Assembly: GCA_031262635.1 (NCBI GenBank)
Contig: JAISHN010000038.1
Location: 1-10,860, forward strand
Source of the DNA: Holosporaceae bacterium
Lineage (GTDB): Bacteria > Pseudomonadota > Alphaproteobacteria > UBA3830
Direction: 5' to 3'
DNA length: 10,860 bases
This document shows, in pieces, positions 1 through 6,027 of the stretch. Under the pieces are notes generated by a model. That model ran no database searches. It had not been told where the DNA came from and saw only the letters and a list, made by a program, of their open reading frames with translations. Made by a program: the position numbers and the translations under genes. Each line of letters opens with the position of its first letter. Position 1 is the stretch's first letter.

Positions 1-895
1 CTTTAGTAAGACGCGTCAATTTTTTCGTGATTATATCGAATGTGTAAATCGACGACGATCCGCGATCTGAAAGGCTGAATATCAGCAGATTTCCGCTTGG
101 AGAATATCTCGGCGCGTAGGTCATTCCTTTAAAGTGCGCGATAAGCTCCGTTCTTTTGCTAAGCATGTCGTAACGGTACACGCTGGCGGAAAGAGGGACT
201 CTGCGGCCGTTCACGATTCGCTCGCGATAGGAGAAAAACGAGAACTCTTTTCCAGTAGGAGAAAAACGCGGCGTTAGAACTATCGTACTGCCGTCCGTTA
301 AGAATTTATGGTCGTAGCCGTCCTGATCCATCATGGCTAAGCGGTAAATCTTCCTTCCGCGCCCCAGTTGACGAGTGGAAACGTACAATATTTTCGTGTC
401 GAAGTAGCCGACTTCGCCGGTAACTCTTTCGTATATGCTATTGGCCGCGATGTGAGCGAGTTTTCTCCAGTCTCTGCGATCGCCGGAAGCGGACATCGTT
501 CCTACCGCGGATTGCGAAACCACGTCGTAGAGAACCATGGAGACGCGCATAAGATTTCCCTCGATTTTAATTTCAACGTTCGCTAAATACTGGGATTTTA
601 TTAGCGCCCACAATGGGAAATTAGGCCTTTGTCCTATGCCTCTAAGGACTTGCATGAAAGCGCTCTTTGGAATTGGTCTGAATAAAAATGTGCTTTTTAG
701 ATCGTTGTTTACGACTTTTGTAAATTCTTCCTCTATATAAGTATCCGAATCAACGTAAAGGTTAATAGCGATATCAACCGGTTTCATTACCCCTTTATTT
801 ACATTGACGACGACCGGCGTCGCGTTTGCAGTTAGAAAGATCAAAATTGCGACGAAAGCAAAAATCAATTTTTTAAATTTTATCGCCTTATCCAC
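1..895 (-). CDS. tolB: TolB, periplasmic beta-propeller protein of the Tol-Pal system (partial, C-terminus beyond the left edge)
   Basis: TolB is the periplasmic partner of TolA and Pal in the Tol-Pal machine that keeps the outer membrane attached and pulls it inward at division. About 298 residues are visible in an unbroken frame; family members are usually near 430, so roughly the last third lies outside the window. I place the start at a GTG (893-895) because an AAAGGAGG Shine-Dalgarno sequence lies about 7 bases upstream; no ATG fits as well. The first 25 residues form a signal peptide: Lys-rich start, hydrophobic stretch IFAFVAILIF, then a likely cut after TANA. The TolB N-terminal domain follows (DIAINLYV near 41-48, LRGIGQRPNFPLW near 85). 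Propeller blades then begin, recognisable by PRFSPTGKEFSFFSY and YAPRYSPSGNLLIFSLSD. The start lies inside the end of tolA (8-base overlap), which suggests translational coupling. Assignment rests on motif recognition and on gene order. Confidence 0.93.
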   Translation of the reverse strand, partial: MDKAIKFKKLIFAFVAILIFLTANATPVVVNVNKGVMKPVDIAINLYVDSDTYIEEEFTKVVNNDLKSTFLFRPIPKSAFMQVLRGIGQRPNFPLWALIKSQYLANVEIKIEGNLMRVSMVLYDVVSQSAVGTMSASGDRRDWRKLAHIAANSIYERVTGEVGYFDTKILYVSTRQLGRGRKIYRLAMMDQDGYDHKFLTDGSTIVLTPRFSPTGKEFSFFSYRERIVNGRRVPLSASVYRYDMLSKRTELIAHFKGMTYAPRYSPSGNLLIFSLSDRGSSSIYTFDIITKKLTRLTK

Positions 896-1943
896 CCAAA
901 GCCTCCTTTAAATTAAAACGAAGAGTAAAATCTTTGAATATATCGATTTTTTCTCTCGGTATTTTTAGCGGACTCGCCTCTAGCACCGCTCTGCGAGCGC
1001 TGTCCGCCGCCGCTCTAAAAATATAATCCGTCGCGTATCTTTTTTCATCTAAAATCTTGACGCTCGACGGAATTACTTCGCCGTTTTCTCGCAATTGCAC
1101 TTGTATCTCGATGATAATATTTTCCGCGTCGCGAACTCCCGACGGCACCGCCCAATGCGGATATATCTGCGAGCTTATCATCTCGTAATCCGAATCCGTA
1201 AGGCCGCTTCCTAATCCGAAAGCTCCGGCTCCGCGTCCTTTTGATCCTTGGCCGGCGGTTTTCTTTAAAGCGTTCGCGCTTTCGTTGAGCATTTTATCAA
1301 AAGCGTCGTCTTTTTTCTTTTTAGATGCTTTTTCCGCTAGTTCGAGCATCTTTTTACGATTTTTCTCCTTAGTTTTTTTCTTTTCCGCCGTTTTTATAGC
1401 GTCCATCAGAGCTTTTCGATTCTTCTTTTTAGGTTTTTTTACCTCCGGCTTAGGCTTTTCTTCTTTAGGTTCTTCCTTAGGTTTTGGAGCGGGTTCCTCT
1501 TTTGGAATAGGCTCTTCCTTGACGTCTTCCTTAGGCTCCTCTCTAATTTCTTCTTTTATTTCTTCCTTTACAGCCTCCTCTTTAGCCAATTCTTCTTTCG
1601 CAGGCTCTTCTGGAGGAGGCGGCGTTGGCTCTGGCTGCGGCTCGGGTTCTTGTTTAGGCTGTTCTTCTTCCGCGGGTTTAGGCAAGTCCTCTTTAGGCTC
1701 TTCTGCGGGCTTGATTTCCTCTTCCTTTGGTTCGATCGGCTTTTCTTCGGCTATATCGCGTTCTTGATTATCTAAAATATCCTGCAGCTCGCCTTCGCCC
1801 ATAATCTGAACGTCGGTCAGCAACACATTGTTTTCTTTGGGGATAAAAACGGAAACAAACCCAACGCCGAATATCGCGAGATGCAATATCGCGGAGTATA
1901 AAATCGCTTGACCTAATTTGGGATCATCTCGTTTGCGACGCAT
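888..1943 (-). CDS. tolA: TolA, inner-membrane-anchored energy transducer of the Tol-Pal system
   Basis: TolA spans the periplasm and transmits the TolQR proton-driven motion to TolB and Pal. The 351 residues show the three TolA parts. Residues 11-34 are one membrane helix carrying the Ser17-x3-His21 pair typical of the TolA anchor. Residues about 60-230 are a long low-complexity arm. Residues about 247-347 are the globular C-terminal domain of the TolA/TonB type (SSQIYPHWAVPSG, then IIIEIQVQLRENGEVIPSSVK, ending DFTLRFN). The arm is strongly polar in charge: a Pro/Glu-rich acidic half (about 65-165) and a Lys-rich basic half (about 165-215). The ATG start overlaps the end of tolR by 20 bases and has an AGGGA Shine-Dalgarno 6-8 bases upstream. 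TonB shares this layout, but the position between tolR and tolB decides for TolA. Confidence 0.95.
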   Translation of the reverse strand: MRRKRDDPKLGQAILYSAILHLAIFGVGFVSVFIPKENNVLLTDVQIMGEGELQDILDNQERDIAEEKPIEPKEEEIKPAEEPKEDLPKPAEEEQPKQEPEPQPEPTPPPPEEPAKEELAKEEAVKEEIKEEIREEPKEDVKEEPIPKEEPAPKPKEEPKEEKPKPEVKKPKKKNRKALMDAIKTAEKKKTKEKNRKKMLELAEKASKKKKDDAFDKMLNESANALKKTAGQGSKGRGAGAFGLGSGLTDSDYEMISSQIYPHWAVPSGVRDAENIIIEIQVQLRENGEVIPSSVKILDEKRYATDYIFRAAADSARRAVLEASPLKIPREKIDIFKDFTLRFNLKEALGG

Positions 1944-2379
1944 TATGTCCCTGCTTCTTCGGCAATTCCGTTACCAGGACGACTTTTTTGAAACCGGAAT
2001 CGCTAATGCGTCCCATAACTCTCATAATAGTTCCGTATGGAAGCGTTTTATCTCCTTTTACGAAAATTTTTGCTTCCGCCGCGTTTTCTCTCGTAACGGC
2101 TCTGAGTTTATCCGGCAGAGTTTCCTCGTCGACCTCAATTTCTCCGATGTAAACTTGCCCTTCCTTATTTATGCAAACCACTATCGGAGTTTCATTGTCG
2201 TTCATTGCAGGAGCGCTTGCGCTTGGAAGATCGACTTTAACGCCGACAGTCAAAAGCGGAGCGGATATCATAAAAATTACCAAGAGAACGAGCATCACGT
2301 CGATCATAGGCGTGATATTGATGTCGCTCATTAACTTGCGGCGGGTTCTTTTATTTCCGCCGCTTGAGGAAAAGATCAC
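1924..2379 (-). CDS. tolR: TolR, ExbD/TolR-family proton-channel subunit
   Basis: TolR is the small inner-membrane subunit that, with TolQ, forms the proton channel driving TolA. The 151 residues match the family: a short charged cytoplasmic start, one membrane helix at about 26-44, and a periplasmic domain. The hallmark INITPMIDVMLVLLVIFM is present; Asp27 in the helix is the family's proton-carrying aspartate. The periplasmic domain has the usual ExbD/TolR features (VDLPSASA at 49-56, VYIGEIEVDEETL, a GDKTLPYGTIMRVM helix and KKVVLVTE). The start is GTG, directly abutting the tolQ stop codon, with GGAGG 5 bases upstream. An ATG at residue 17 is possible but would remove the cytoplasmic stretch and has no comparable Shine-Dalgarno. 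The gene overlaps tolA by 20 bases. Confidence 0.96.
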   Translation of the reverse strand: MIFSSSGGNKRTRRKLMSDINITPMIDVMLVLLVIFMISAPLLTVGVKVDLPSASAPAMNDNETPIVVCINKEGQVYIGEIEVDEETLPDKLRAVTRENAAEAKIFVKGDKTLPYGTIMRVMGRISDSGFKKVVLVTELPKKQGHNASQTR

Positions 2380-3114
2380 TTACGCCTCCGACTCTTCTAT
2401 CTGTCGGGCGACAATTGACGAAAATTCGGCGATGAAAGACTCTAGTCTATTCTGATATTTTCCGATCTCAGAAGATATTTTATTGTAAGCTATAACCGTT
2501 GGAACCGTAACAAATAGTCCCAGCGCCGTGGCGTATAGGGCTTCCGCAATGCCTGGAGCGACCGCGGCCAAACTAGTGTTTTGAGTCGCTCCAATTGACT
2601 CAAACGTATTTACGATACCTATAACCGTTCCAAATACTCCAACGAACGGAGCAGTCGATCCAACGCTAGCGAGAAATCCTACGTGTCTTTCGAGATATTC
2701 CATTTCGCGTCCTATTACGACTCCCATAATTTTAGCGATTCGTTCGTTTAGAGATATGCCGCCTATAACGGATTTGACTTTTGATTTTGCTCGCCGCCAT
2801 TCTTGCATGCCCGCGATAAAAACCATTACAAACGGATCGTCTCCGCCCTTGGAACTAACGTTTTCGAAAAACGCGTCTAGGGATCCGCAATTCCAAAACG
2901 ATTCTTCAAACTTATCGGCGGCGGCCTTCAATCTTTTTAGATGCGTAAGCTTTGCAAAAATGATCGTCCAGCTCCAAAACGAGCATACGATTAACAAAAT
3001 AACTATTAACTTTACGGCTAGCGAAGCCTGTATAAATATACTTAAAAGCGACGGATCGTAAGTTGTCGCCGTCGTAGTCGTCGCTATCGTCGCTATTTCT
3101 TCGGCGCCGTTCAT
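2380..3114 (-). CDS. tolQ: TolQ, MotA/TolQ/ExbB-family proton-channel subunit
   Basis: TolQ is the multi-pass inner-membrane protein that surrounds TolR and converts proton flow into movement of TolA. Its 244 residues have the family layout: an N-terminal periplasmic tail, a first membrane helix at about 25-53, a cytoplasmic loop at about 54-145, and two further helices at about 146-172 and 188-212. The conserved channel motifs are clear: VGSTAPFVGVFGTVIGIVNTF (Thr154 and Thr163 region) and APGIAEALYATALGLFVTVP (Thr197). The ATG overlaps the ruvB stop in an ATGA arrangement, and AAGGAG sits about 8 bases upstream, so ruvB and tolQ are almost certainly cotranscribed and coupled. The N-terminal tail is oddly Thr-rich (IATIATTTTATT at about 7-18), encoded by a GTC-rich repeat. 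Confidence 0.97.
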   Translation of the reverse strand: MNGAEEIATIATTTTATTYDPSLLSIFIQASLAVKLIVILLIVCSFWSWTIIFAKLTHLKRLKAAADKFEESFWNCGSLDAFFENVSSKGGDDPFVMVFIAGMQEWRRAKSKVKSVIGGISLNERIAKIMGVVIGREMEYLERHVGFLASVGSTAPFVGVFGTVIGIVNTFESIGATQNTSLAAVAPGIAEALYATALGLFVTVPTVIAYNKISSEIGKYQNRLESFIAEFSSIVARQIEESEA

Positions 3115-4136
3115 AATAAATCTCCTTCATATAAATCGCTGTTCTTTTTTGGAGTCGCTCCTAAATAACGATAGCCTTCTATCGTTAAAACGCGCCCGCT
3201 GGCCGTTCTTTGAGCGAGTCCTTTTTGTAAGATATAAGGTTCTATTACTTCCTCTATCGTGTCTCTTTTTTCCGATAACACGGCGGCTAAAGTTTCGACT
3301 CCGACCGGCCCGCCGTTATAAAAATCAAGGATACATTTTAGATATTTTCTATCCATTGAGTCAAGACCATTCTCGTCGACGTCCAGCTTTTTGAGGGCTA
3401 GATCCGCGATTTTTTTATCGATAATTTCCTCGTCGTTGACGACGGCAAAATCTCTAACGCGCTTAAGAAGACGGCAAGCGATTCGCGGCGTGCCTCTCGA
3501 TCTTCTCGCTATTTCTTCGGAGCCGTCTTTGGATATGGGAATACCCAGCGTTTCCGCGTTTTTGGAAATTATTATTTGCAGCTCTTTATGCGTATAGAAT
3601 TCCAAACGCAGCGGAATTCCGAATCTGTCGCGCAGAGGCGAAGAGAGCATGCCTGAACGCGTCGTCGCTCCGATTAGCGTAAAATGCGGCAAATTGATTC
3701 TTACGGAACGCGCGGCGGGGCCTTCTCCTATCATCAGATCAAGTTGGAAATCCTCCATCGCCGGATATAAGATTTCTTCGACGAGACGGTTCATTCTATG
3801 AATCTCGTCGATAAACAAAACGTCTCTTTCCTTGAGGTTCGTTAGAATCGCGGCGAGATCGCCGGCTTTAACCAAAATCGGACCGGAAGTCGCTTTAAAT
3901 CCAACTCCAAGCTCCTTTGAAACGATCTGCGACAGCGTAGTTTTTCCCAATCCAGGCGGTCCAAAGAACAATACGTGATCCATCGCGATAGCGCGCTTTT
4001 TAGCCGACTCTATAAAAACGCGCAGGTTGTCCTTAGCCGCTTCTTGCCCGATGAAGTCGTTTAAACTCGTCGGCCGCAGCGAATATTCGCTTACGTCCAA
4101 TTCCGACGCTTCAGGATTTAACTCGGTTTTATTCAT
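3111..4136 (-). CDS. ruvB: RuvB, Holliday-junction branch-migration ATPase
   Basis: RuvB is the hexameric AAA+ motor that, with RuvA, drives branch migration of Holliday junctions in recombinational repair. The 341 residues are full length for the family and all motifs are intact: RuvB N-terminal RPTSLNDFIGQ (21-31), Walker A GPPGLGKTT (59-67), Walker B LFIDEIHR (107-113), sensor 1 GATTRSG (156-162), the arginine-finger stretch SPLRDRFG (166-173) and sensor 2 RGTPRIA (214-220). The DNA-binding winged helix occupies about 260-325 (GGPVGVETLAAVLSE). No ruvC or ruvA lies upstream, which is the usual alphaproteobacterial place; a folate gene is there instead. The start has only a weak Shine-Dalgarno (GAGAC). 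A six-codon mini reading frame overlaps the start codon in ATGA fashion. The stop overlaps tolQ by 4 bases. Confidence 0.98.
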   Translation of the reverse strand: MNKTELNPEASELDVSEYSLRPTSLNDFIGQEAAKDNLRVFIESAKKRAIAMDHVLFFGPPGLGKTTLSQIVSKELGVGFKATSGPILVKAGDLAAILTNLKERDVLFIDEIHRMNRLVEEILYPAMEDFQLDLMIGEGPAARSVRINLPHFTLIGATTRSGMLSSPLRDRFGIPLRLEFYTHKELQIIISKNAETLGIPISKDGSEEIARRSRGTPRIACRLLKRVRDFAVVNDEEIIDKKIADLALKKLDVDENGLDSMDRKYLKCILDFYNGGPVGVETLAAVLSEKRDTIEEVIEPYILQKGLAQRTASGRVLTIEGYRYLGATPKKNSDLYEGDLL

Positions 4137-4190
4137 AAACTTGTCTCTACCATGTTTAGAGAATAAGTCAACGAAAAAAAATGTCGAATC

Positions 4191-4210
4191 AAAGCGAACC
4201 GCCGCTTTTT
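4191..4210 (-). terminator. Perfect 6-bp hairpin between folB and ruvB, possible weak terminator
   Basis: The arms AAAGCG (4191-4196) and CGCTTT (4203-4208) pair perfectly around a 6-base loop. On the minus strand, the one that carries genes here, the hairpin is not followed at once by a T-run; the nearest one (TTTTTTTT) comes about 10 bases later. On the plus strand it is followed by T residues, but no plus-strand gene reads into it. It may attenuate folB transcription or mark a boundary before the ruvB-tol block, but it is a poor match to a standard intrinsic terminator. Confidence 0.25.
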
Positions 4211-4254
4211 AGAATACGGGAGGTCTCTCGCGGACTTTATAACGACGGCTTTTT

Positions 4255-4620
4255 CTAAATCCAATCGGAACATGTGAACGAAGCGTTTTCCAGATTTTCA
4301 ACCGGAGGCGAAGATTTGGTTACCGTAACGCGTTTTAGGATTGTTTCGTCGTTCAAATAGGCTGAGATTTCGTCGTACAAAAATTGAGCGGCTTTTTCTA
4401 TTAAGTTAAAATCGGCGTTCTTTAATTTTTCGTCCACGAACTTTAACAATTTCGAGTAGCAGATCGTTTCTTCAAGATTATCGTTGCGGCACGCGTTGTT
4501 TTTCTCCAAAAAACGTAAGCTTATATTTATTATAACCTTACGTTTTGCGAGTTTCTCGTCGTCGTTATTGCCAAGGATAACGTAAGTTTCGTAATTCGAT
4601 ATGTCCAACTGTTTTAGCAT
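4255..4620 (-). CDS. folB: Dihydroneopterin aldolase family protein (FolB-like)
   Basis: FolB cleaves 7,8-dihydroneopterin to 6-hydroxymethyl-dihydropterin in folate synthesis; relatives act as epimerases (FolX). The 121 residues fit the family in length and pattern. The first strand region ends in a Glu (Glu22) within LGNNDDEKLAKRK, where the family usually has iGv.dxER. The strand KVIINISLRF (28-37) follows. NDNLEETICYSKL (46-58) matches the DDL..TvdY..L motif with Tyr55. NLIEKAAQFL (72-81) carries the pterin-binding Glu75, and Lys102 in VTVTKSSPP matches the catalytic lysine of the KP..P motif. The sequence is divergent but all four key positions are kept. An AGGA lies about 9 bases before the ATG. 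It lies 54 bases after pyrE and is probably read with it. No other folate gene is in the window. Confidence 0.78.
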   Translation of the reverse strand: MLKQLDISNYETYVILGNNDDEKLAKRKVIINISLRFLEKNNACRNDNLEETICYSKLLKFVDEKLKNADFNLIEKAAQFLYDEISAYLNDETILKRVTVTKSSPPVENLENASFTCSDWI

Positions 4621-4674
4621 ATTAGACTTTCCTAAGAGCGAATTATCGACCTGCTCTCGCGTTTAATTGGCTTT

Positions 4675-5247
4675 TTATTTCCCCGTTCTTCCGCGTTTTG
4701 TAAACGGCTCGCCGTTTTTGCAGAGAGGACAGTCCTCAGGCTTGTAAGTTGGTATCTCTAATTGTAAAAGCGAAACGGTTTTTACGCCAAAGTTAGCTCT
4801 ACCGCCGCTTCGGTTTACTAAAATTCCGACTCCGACCGGAACGCCGCCTTTTTCGACGACGACGTCCAGGACTTCCTTAACCGAACCGCCGGTTGTGACG
4901 ATATCCTCTACTACCAGAACTCTCGCTCCTTGCGGGATTTCAAAATCCCTTCTCAAAGTCATTTTGCCGTTTTCGCGTTCGGTAAAAATCGCTTTAGTCT
5001 TTAAGGCCTTTCCGACTTCGTGAGCGAGAAGTATTCCGCCCGTCATAGGCCCTACCGTTAATTGTACGTCGTCGTTAGCGAAGCTCTCGGCTAACTCTTT
5101 GCAAAGTCGCTCCGTGTATTCGGGATGTTCTAGCAATCTGAATTTTTCCACGTAAGTCGGGCTATGCAATCCCGACGTTAGCAAAAAATGTCCGCGCATT
5201 ATTGCGCCGGTTTCTTCCAAAAGCTTTGTAACGTCTTCTCTATTCAT
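4675..5247 (-). CDS. pyrE: Orotate phosphoribosyltransferase
   Basis: PyrE joins orotate to PRPP to make orotidine 5'-phosphate, the fifth step of de novo pyrimidine synthesis. The 190-residue protein has the family's features in order: the N-terminal orotate-binding stretch MRGHFLLTSGLHSPTYVEKF (17-36), a PRT-fold core with LTVGPMTGGILLAHEVGKAL (63-82), the flexible catalytic loop region FTERENGKMTLRR (88-100) and the PRPP loop VVEDIVTTGGS (112-122). The tail carries a Cys-x2-Cys pair (173 and 176) followed by a basic end, a form seen in one branch of bacterial PyrE proteins. The ATG overlaps the pyrF stop as ATGA, so the two genes are coupled and their products act one after the other. Confidence 0.96.
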   Translation of the reverse strand: MNREDVTKLLEETGAIMRGHFLLTSGLHSPTYVEKFRLLEHPEYTERLCKELAESFANDDVQLTVGPMTGGILLAHEVGKALKTKAIFTERENGKMTLRRDFEIPQGARVLVVEDIVTTGGSVKEVLDVVVEKGGVPVGVGILVNRSGGRANFGVKTVSLLQLEIPTYKPEDCPLCKNGEPFTKRGRTGK

Positions 5248-5957
5248 GCGTTCGCCTCCTTTATTTCTGATAGAATTTTTTCCGCCGCTTCTTTTGGATT
5301 TCCCGCCGCGGTTATCGGTCTTCCGACGACTATATGGCTCGCTCCCGCCTCTATCGCCGATTTTGGAGTCGCCGCGCGGCTTTGGTCATTTTTGCAATCT
5401 TCCGGCCGTCGGATTCCTGGAGTTATTATCAGAAAATCGTCGCCGCAAGCTTTGCGTATCGCCGCCGCTTCCATTGGAGACGCGACGACTCCGTCCATAC
5501 CGGAGTCCTGAGCCAATATGGCTAACGTCAATACTTGTTCGCCGATCGAAACGGCGCCGTTTAGCTCCCGCCATTGCGCGTCGTCGACGCTTGTTAAGAT
5601 CGTGACGGCGATCATAGCCGGCGCTTTTCCGTCGGTTTTTTCCGCCGCGCGTTTAGCGGACGACGCGGCCTGCTTCATCATTTCTCGACCGCCAGACGCG
5701 TGAACGTTAATCATATTCGCGCCGAGTCCGGTCAATACTTCGATGCTTTTCCCGACGGTATTGGGAATATCGTGTAATTTTAAGTCTAGAAAGATCTTTT
5801 TACGGCGTTCTTTTAGAAAATCAATCGCTTCGCGTCCCGCTCCGTAGAACAATTCCATGCCGACTTTATAATATGAAACCGATTCGCCCAACGCGGAAAC
5901 AATTTTTCCGGCCTCAACAATATTCGGCGCGTCTAGAGCTACAATTAAAGAATCCAT
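5244..5957 (-). CDS. pyrF: Orotidine 5'-phosphate decarboxylase
   Basis: PyrF decarboxylates OMP to UMP, the last step of de novo pyrimidine synthesis. The 237 residues show the TIM-barrel enzyme's motifs: LIVALDAP (4-11, Asp9), YYKVGMELF (29-37, Lys31), and the catalytic signature FLDLKLHDIPNTV (56-68) with Asp58, Lys60 and Asp63. Phosphate-binding segments follow: ITPGIRRP (178-185) and HIVVGRPIT (208-216, Arg213). Length is standard for the short bacterial form. An AAGGAG Shine-Dalgarno sits about 9 bases before the ATG. It lies 61 bases downstream of gpsA, beyond a likely terminator, so it probably begins a new transcript. It overlaps pyrE by 4 bases. Confidence 0.97.
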   Translation of the reverse strand: MDSLIVALDAPNIVEAGKIVSALGESVSYYKVGMELFYGAGREAIDFLKERRKKIFLDLKLHDIPNTVGKSIEVLTGLGANMINVHASGGREMMKQAASSAKRAAEKTDGKAPAMIAVTILTSVDDAQWRELNGAVSIGEQVLTLAILAQDSGMDGVVASPMEAAAIRKACGDDFLIITPGIRRPEDCKNDQSRAATPKSAIEAGASHIVVGRPITAAGNPKEAAEKILSEIKEANA

Positions 5958-5983
5958 AAGCGCGCTCCTTTTTGCGTAAGCTA

Positions 5984-5989
5984 AATATA
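5984..5989 (-). promoter_or_regulatory. pyrF: Possible -10 box for pyrF-pyrE-folB
   Basis: On the minus strand the 61-bp gap between gpsA and pyrF contains TATATT, five of six matches to the sigma-70 -10 consensus, about 27 bases before the pyrF ATG. Transcription from it would include the AAGGAG ribosome site. No good -35 is visible; only a T-rich stretch lies at the right distance. The argument for a promoter here is mainly that a terminator-like hairpin lies just upstream. Confidence 0.3.
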
Positions 5990-6004
5990 CGAGGATGAAT
6001 TAGG

Positions 6005-6027
6005 AAAAAAAAGACGATTTATCGCCT
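6005..6027 (-). terminator. gpsA: Likely intrinsic terminator of gpsA, overlapping its stop codon
   Basis: Read on the minus strand, AGGCGA (6022-6027) pairs with TCGTCT (6012-6017) around a 4-base TAAA loop; one pair is G-U. A run of eight T residues (6005-6012) follows and shares one base with the stem. The gpsA stop codon TAA lies in the loop, so the last codons of the gene double as the 5' arm. The stem is short, but the T-run is in the right place. Confidence 0.55.

Noticed and set aside
1285..1767. A plus-strand open frame of 160 codons rich in Ser, Gly and Phe
   Set aside because: It is antisense to the Lys/Glu/Pro arm of tolA; the codons for those residues read as Ser, Phe and Gly on the other strand. 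It has no family-like features.
1918..2334. A plus-strand open frame of 138 codons opposite tolR
   Set aside because: It is fully antisense to a well-conserved tolR and its sequence resembles nothing; it exists because tolR codons leave the other strand open.
4159..4180. TTGACT on the minus strand upstream of ruvB as a -35 box
   Set aside because: The hexamer is good, but no acceptable -10 lies 15 to 19 bases downstream.
5246..5703. Several plus-strand frames and one minus-strand off-frame opposite or inside pyrF, rich in Arg, Ser and Pro
   Set aside because: They are shadow frames of pyrF in GC-rich codons, with no plausible ribosome sites or domains.
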